Assembly: GCA_021298355.1 (NCBI GenBank)
Contig: JAJTEH010000001.1
Location: 269,164-333,163, forward strand
DNA: 64,000 bases
Direction: 5' to 3'
Origin: Flammeovirgaceae bacterium
GTDB lineage: Bacteria; Bacteroidota; Bacteroidia; Cytophagales; Cyclobacteriaceae
The notes beneath the pieces are model-generated. The model worked only from the letters and a program-made list of their open reading frames with translations. It was not told the origin of the DNA and did no database searches. A program made the translations under genes and the position numbers. Shown piece after piece: positions 60,318 through 64,000 of the stretch (positions are counted from its first letter, which is position 1; each line of letters starts with the position of its first letter).

Positions 60318-62347
60318 AGAAGTTGGGCCGTATCAAAGGGTGTATACTCTTTAGGCAACGTAATCGTAAACTCCGAGCCAACATTAATTTCACTCTTTAC
60401 TTTTACTTGGCCACTAAGCCGCTTTACCGATTTATTTAGAATATATAACCCCAGGCCCGATCCTGTAGAGGCTTGCGTAGCTCTGAAAAACAAATCGAAA
60501 ATCTTACTCAGATATTCTTCGTGTATACCCAGGCCATTATCCTTTACAGTTACAAATACATGCGTGGCATCTTGCCCTATGGTTATCCATACACACGGAT
60601 TTAAACTACCCGAATACTTTACTGCGTTCTCAACTAAATTTTGCAAAATCGTATTTACAAAAATCCATTCAGCGTGGTAATCTATATCCGTTTCTATATG
60701 TATATCAAACGTTATTTTAGAAAAATGGGGTTGGTTGCTTACCGACTGCATACACGCTTGCACCAAGGTATCGAATTCTACTTTTTGCCTGGGTATATTA
60801 CCATGATCTAATTTCGCCAATAAAACCAGGTCTTTTAATATTCTATCAATGCGCGCTATTTGTTCTAGCTGCAAAGAAAAATACTCTTGTCCTTTAGCAT
60901 CTTTTACATCTTCCTTCGCCACTTGTGTTAAACTAAATAAAGAAGACAACGGACTTTTTAAATCGTGCGATACGCCATAAAAGAAAGCATCCAGTTCAGA
61001 ATTTTTATACTCAATTACTCTGGTTTGAAGCTGATTTTTTTGCAACGTTGCATTCAATTCTTCTATAGCTAAAGAAAGCTGCTCAGTGCGTTCAGCCACC
61101 TGTATCTCAAGCTTTTCATTGGCCTCTTGTTGCACAGTTAAAGCCAGTTGTTGCGCGCGTTCATTCTCTTCTTTTAACAATCGGTATCGGTCGGCAAGGG
61201 CTAAGGCTATTAGCACAGTTTCGCAGGCAGCGCCAATTTCTGCTAAGTGGGTGGTATAAAAATTAAATTCTAAAACACCGGCATTGCGCAACGTTAACAT
61301 AACACCACCTACCAGATATATGCTCCAGGCAGCAATAAAGAAGGTAGCCGATTTCTGATTTTTAATTCTTGTTAATATACCCGTTACAATTAAAGTAGAA
61401 GCTGTAAGCGCTACCAGGTTATTGCCAAAAGAAGGAACCCACGAAGTAGCCATCAATAAAAACGATAAAACACCGGCTGCCATTAACAAAAGCAAAAAAT
61501 AATACAGCCACAGGTAGTGTCGTTTTACTTCTAAAAATTCAATCGCAAACCAGGCTAACAACGGGGCGAAAAACGAAAGTGTAAGACGACCAAAATAATA
61601 ATTAAACTCAGGGTTATCAGGCCAAAGCAACATACCACCATAGCCCGATGCCGAAACAAAAATCAGAATGGTGCAAAGTAACGTACCAATATACAACAAA
61701 TACGTTTTAAGCCTAAGCGAAATATAAATCATCAGGTTATACAAAAACATAGCGCACAAAATGCCAAAGAAAATACCATACCCTACATGGTCGTACAAAA
61801 CCTCTTCTTCAAAGTTTTCTTTTTTGGTTAGCAAAACCGGAAATGTTTTAGGGCTTGTTCCACTCACGCGCAAGTATATAGTGCTGGGTGTTGCACTAGT
61901 TTTTACCGGAAACGCAAAACCACTGTAGCGCACAGGCCGGGTATCATGTGGCAAATAGTAACCTGTTTTAAATTCTACCCGCACAGAATCAACCACCTGA
62001 TAAAAATCTACAAACTCTAAAAAAGGGGCAGGTATTTGCAAAAGCCAATGGGTGTTATCGTGGCTCGGGGCTAAGGTTAGTTTAAGCCATACCGGATGGG
62101 GCTCGTATCCAAACACTAAACCGCTAGGTAAGGTAGGTGTAAACCGAAACAAATCTTGCTTGGCTAGTATAGCATCAAGCTCTAGCGTATCAGAATAATC
62201 AATTAAATAAGACAAGCGATAATCCAATCGTATGTCAGAAGCTTCAGCAGAAAGCCGGATAGGGTCAACTTCTTCTTTTGCAAAAAGTAATTCCGGAGCA
62301 AAAAATAAGCCCAACCATAGGGCAGCTATAAGTAGGAAAGCTTTCAT
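60308..62347 (-). CDS. 7TMR-DISM sensor histidine kinase
   Basis: This 679-residue protein has a signal peptide (about 1-23, LLFA), a 7TMR-DISMED2 extracytoplasmic domain (about 40-180, EPHPVWLKLTLA, THWLLQIPAPFLEFVDFYQV), seven membrane spans (about 187-390), a coiled coil (about 390-445), HisKA with His461 in FFYGVSHDLKSPLSSL and an ATPase domain with NLVENAVKYSG, VKDNGLGI and GSGLGLYIL. There is no receiver domain and no neighbouring response regulator. It shares its front half architecture with the zinc-ribbon protein at 47413-49293 but has a conventional output. It lies at the right edge of the glycan locus; its ligand is unknown. Confidence 0.93.
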   Translation of the reverse strand: MKAFLLIAALWLGLFFAPELLFAKEEVDPIRLSAEASDIRLDYRLSYLIDYSDTLELDAILAKQDLFRFTPTLPSGLVFGYEPHPVWLKLTLAPSHDNTHWLLQIPAPFLEFVDFYQVVDSVRVEFKTGYYLPHDTRPVRYSGFAFPVKTSATPSTIYLRVSGTSPKTFPVLLTKKENFEEEVLYDHVGYGIFFGILCAMFLYNLMIYISLRLKTYLLYIGTLLCTILIFVSASGYGGMLLWPDNPEFNYYFGRLTLSFFAPLLAWFAIEFLEVKRHYLWLYYFLLLLMAAGVLSFLLMATSWVPSFGNNLVALTASTLIVTGILTRIKNQKSATFFIAAWSIYLVGGVMLTLRNAGVLEFNFYTTHLAEIGAACETVLIALALADRYRLLKEENERAQQLALTVQQEANEKLEIQVAERTEQLSLAIEELNATLQKNQLQTRVIEYKNSELDAFFYGVSHDLKSPLSSLFSLTQVAKEDVKDAKGQEYFSLQLEQIARIDRILKDLVLLAKLDHGNIPRQKVEFDTLVQACMQSVSNQPHFSKITFDIHIETDIDYHAEWIFVNTILQNLVENAVKYSGSLNPCVWITIGQDATHVFVTVKDNGLGIHEEYLSKIFDLFFRATQASTGSGLGLYILNKSVKRLSGQVKVKSEINVGSEFTITLPKEYTPFDTAQLLQE

Positions 62348-62379
62348 TCACAAATCTGGTCTTACACAAACCCGATAAC

Positions 62380-62387
62380 CAAATATA
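62380..62387 (-). promoter_or_regulatory. candidate -7 box for the 7TMR histidine kinase gene (TATATTTG)
   Basis: On the minus strand TATATTTG is an exact TAnnTTTG match, ending 32 bases before the ATG. A TTTG lies 16 bases upstream of it, closer than the usual 19. Confidence 0.4.
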
Positions 62388-62469
62388 CAGGGCGCGCATG
62401 GCACAAAAACCATCTTGTACCTTTTTTGTGATTTTTGTAAAAACAACACTGCATACACCCCTTCACCAA

Positions 62470-62508
62470 ATAAGGTAAACACACTGCCCTTGGTTGCCAT
62501 AAGGTAAA
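62470..62508. repeat. 10-bp direct repeat ATAAGGTAAA upstream of ppdK
   Basis: ATAAGGTAAA occurs at 62470-62479 and 62499-62508, start to start 29 bases. It lies in the 255-base gap between the divergent histidine kinase and ppdK genes. It could be an operator; nothing else was recognised in the gap. Confidence 0.35.
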
Positions 62509-62602
62509 ATCCAGAACTGATTTCTATCTTTTTAAAGATTGATAAACATCACACATAAGCTAAAGTAATGGTGTGAAATTCAAGCATATAAAGTAACAGA
62601 AC

Positions 62603-64000
62603 ATGGAAGTACTCGACATGGTAAAGCCAATTGCAAGGCAAAAGGCTGAGCGCATTCAATATGTATTCTCTTTCACAGAAGGAGATGGAAAAAACAAAAA
62701 GTTATTAGGAGGTAAAGGTGCTAATTTGTGCGAAATGACTCAAATCGGGCTTAACGTTCCACCCGGTTTTGTTATTTCTACCGAGGCATGTTTAGCCTAC
62801 CTCGCACAGCCAGCACGCACCTTGCCAGTTGGCCTTATGCAACAAGTAAAAGAACAAATCAAGCAAGTAGAAAAACAAAGCGGCAAACGTTTTGGCGATC
62901 CCGCAAATCCACTGCTCGTATCTGTGCGTTCTGGCTCGGCCTTATCCATGCCCGGCATGATGGACACCATACTCAACCTCGGCCTCAACAGCGAAACCCT
63001 ACAAGGTCTCATAAGCCAAACCAACAATCCGCGCTTCGCATACGATGCCTACCGCAGGTTCATCCAGTTATTTGGTAAAGTGGCACTAGGCGTACCCGAT
63101 ACTTTGTTCGATGAAGTATTCGAAGAAATAAAACGCAAGGCAGGCGTTAAGGCCGACATCGGCCTAAACGAAACCGATCTTAAAACAGCAAGCGAAAAAT
63201 TCTTGCAAATCGTACACAACCAATTAGGCAAACCATTTCCCGAAGATGTATACGAACAATTAGAAATCGCCATCAAAGCCGTATTCAATTCCTGGATGGG
63301 CAAACGCGCCATCGACTACCGCAGAGAGTTTAAGATAACCCCCAACATGGCCAACGGCACAGCCGTTAACGTTGTAACTATGGTGTTTGGCAACATGGGC
63401 AACGATTGTGCTACAGGCGTAGGCTTTACGCGCGACCCCGGCACAGGCGAAAACATCATGTTTGGCGAGTACCTAACCAACGCACAAGGCGAAGACGTAG
63501 TAGCCGGCATACGCACCCCCAAACCCGTTAGCGAATTAGCACACGAAATGCCCACGCTTTACAAAGAGCTGGAACACCTGCGCAACAAACTCGAAAGCCA
63601 CTACCGCGAAGTGCAAGACTTCGAATACACCATAGAGAAAGGCGTGCTATACTGCTTGCAAACACGCAACGGTAAAATGAATACCACCGCCATGGTGCGC
63701 ACATCCGTAGAAATGGTACGCGAAAAATTAATAACAAAAGAACAAGCCTTGCTTCGCATCAAGCCCGACATGCTCGAGCAACTCTTGCACCCACGCTTAG
63801 ATTCTTTATACAAAGCCACACCCTTAGCACAAGGTTTACCCGCATCGCCAGGGGCAGCATCGGGCCACGTAGTTTTCGATGCCGACAGAGCCGAGTTACT
63901 AGGCAAATCAGGTGAGAAAGTAATTTTAGTACGCGAAGAAACAAAGCCCGAAGACATCCACGGATTCTTTGCAGCACAAGGCATATTAACAAGCCGTGGC
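62603..64000 (+). CDS. ppdK: Pyruvate,phosphate dikinase (3' end cut by window edge)
   Basis: The frame is open from ATG 62603 to the last base, giving 466 codons of a protein normally near 900. PPDK interconverts pyruvate and phosphoenolpyruvate with ATP and phosphate. The visible part is the ATP-grasp domain (SFTEGDGKNKKLLGGKGANLCEM, VPPGFVISTEACLAYL, LLVSVRSGSALSMPGMMDTILNLG, MVFGNMGNDCATGVGFTRDPGTGE, VVAGIRTP) and the start of the phosphohistidine domain (GLPASPGAASGHVVF, PEDIHGFFAAQGILTSRG). The window ends just before the catalytic histidine is expected. ATG 62618 is an alternative start. The GC content rises clearly over this gene compared with its neighbours. Confidence 0.96.
   Translation, partial: MEVLDMVKPIARQKAERIQYVFSFTEGDGKNKKLLGGKGANLCEMTQIGLNVPPGFVISTEACLAYLAQPARTLPVGLMQQVKEQIKQVEKQSGKRFGDPANPLLVSVRSGSALSMPGMMDTILNLGLNSETLQGLISQTNNPRFAYDAYRRFIQLFGKVALGVPDTLFDEVFEEIKRKAGVKADIGLNETDLKTASEKFLQIVHNQLGKPFPEDVYEQLEIAIKAVFNSWMGKRAIDYRREFKITPNMANGTAVNVVTMVFGNMGNDCATGVGFTRDPGTGENIMFGEYLTNAQGEDVVAGIRTPKPVSELAHEMPTLYKELEHLRNKLESHYREVQDFEYTIEKGVLYCLQTRNGKMNTTAMVRTSVEMVREKLITKEQALLRIKPDMLEQLLHPRLDSLYKATPLAQGLPASPGAASGHVVFDADRAELLGKSGEKVILVREETKPEDIHGFFAAQGILTSRG

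Noticed and set aside
63316..63984. Minus-strand open frames over ppdK
   Set aside because: The plus strand holds an uninterrupted PPDK frame with strong motifs to the window edge; the minus frames are shadows in GC-richer DNA.

Overview
The window comes from a member of the Bacteroidota, most likely a Cytophagales-type chromosome. The sequence shows a SusC/SusD pair, a GH97 enzyme, DUF5686 and DUF2911 proteins, a type IX secretion C-terminal domain, and promoters of the TTTG-N19-TAnnTTTG type. Shine-Dalgarno sites are scarce and base composition is low to moderate in GC. No insertion sequence, phage or CRISPR array was seen. The first and last genes are cut by the window edges: a SanA homologue at the left and pyruvate,phosphate dikinase at the right.

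Bases 1-9.8 kb are housekeeping: sanA (partial), a DUF5686 outer-membrane protein, the classic thrS-infC-rpmI-rplT translation cluster, pdxH, a YqgE/AlgH protein, a large DUF349-repeat protein and tRNA-Thr(TGT). infC has no usual start codon and probably starts at AUU, behind a strong hairpin with a T-tract. Bases 10-14.7 kb hold signalling genes: a soluble PAS histidine kinase and two paralogous membrane-anchored LuxR-type HTH regulators, one with TPRs and one without. Bases 14.7-32.3 kb hold mixed metabolism and envelope genes: a PIG-L deacetylase, a 37-residue membrane peptide and a sodium:solute symporter coupled by start/stop overlaps, DUF2911, 3-methyladenine glycosylase, an OmpA protein, a rhodanese, a ceramidase-like protein, glutaryl-CoA dehydrogenase divergent from a tryptophan 2,3-dioxygenase, a MORN-repeat protein, a COG2509 flavoprotein and an ABC-F ATPase.

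Bases 32.3-42 kb contain a small TetR regulon (hydrolase, TetR, flavin reductase) with two near-identical 18-bp palindromic operators. Next come a T9SS-exported SGNH hydrolase, a run of small genes leading to SemiSWEET, purT and a methyltransferase, then PBP1A and a nitronate monooxygenase.

Bases 42-60.3 kb are a polysaccharide utilisation locus. On the minus strand are a GH43-like/F5-8C/Fn3 enzyme and a GH97 enzyme. On the plus strand are a PF10091 (GH144-related) lipoprotein, a regulator, SusC, SusD, a LamG lipoprotein, a second PF10091/GH144-like lipoprotein, a GH3 beta-glucosidase, a tandem FKBP and a START-like protein. Two GH144-like enzymes plus GH3 suggest a beta-1,2-glucan as substrate. 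The most unusual item is the regulator at 47413-49293. It is a 7TMR-DISM receptor whose output domain is neither kinase nor cyclase but a four-cysteine zinc ribbon plus HTH of the kind found at the N-terminus of IS1595/ISXO2 transposases, without the nuclease domain. Its start codon overlaps the stop of the upstream glucanase and it sits just before susC, so it is a candidate for a membrane-bound one-component regulator of this locus built from a domesticated transposase DNA-binding domain. A second 7TMR-DISM protein, with an ordinary histidine kinase output, closes the locus at 60.3-62.3 kb.
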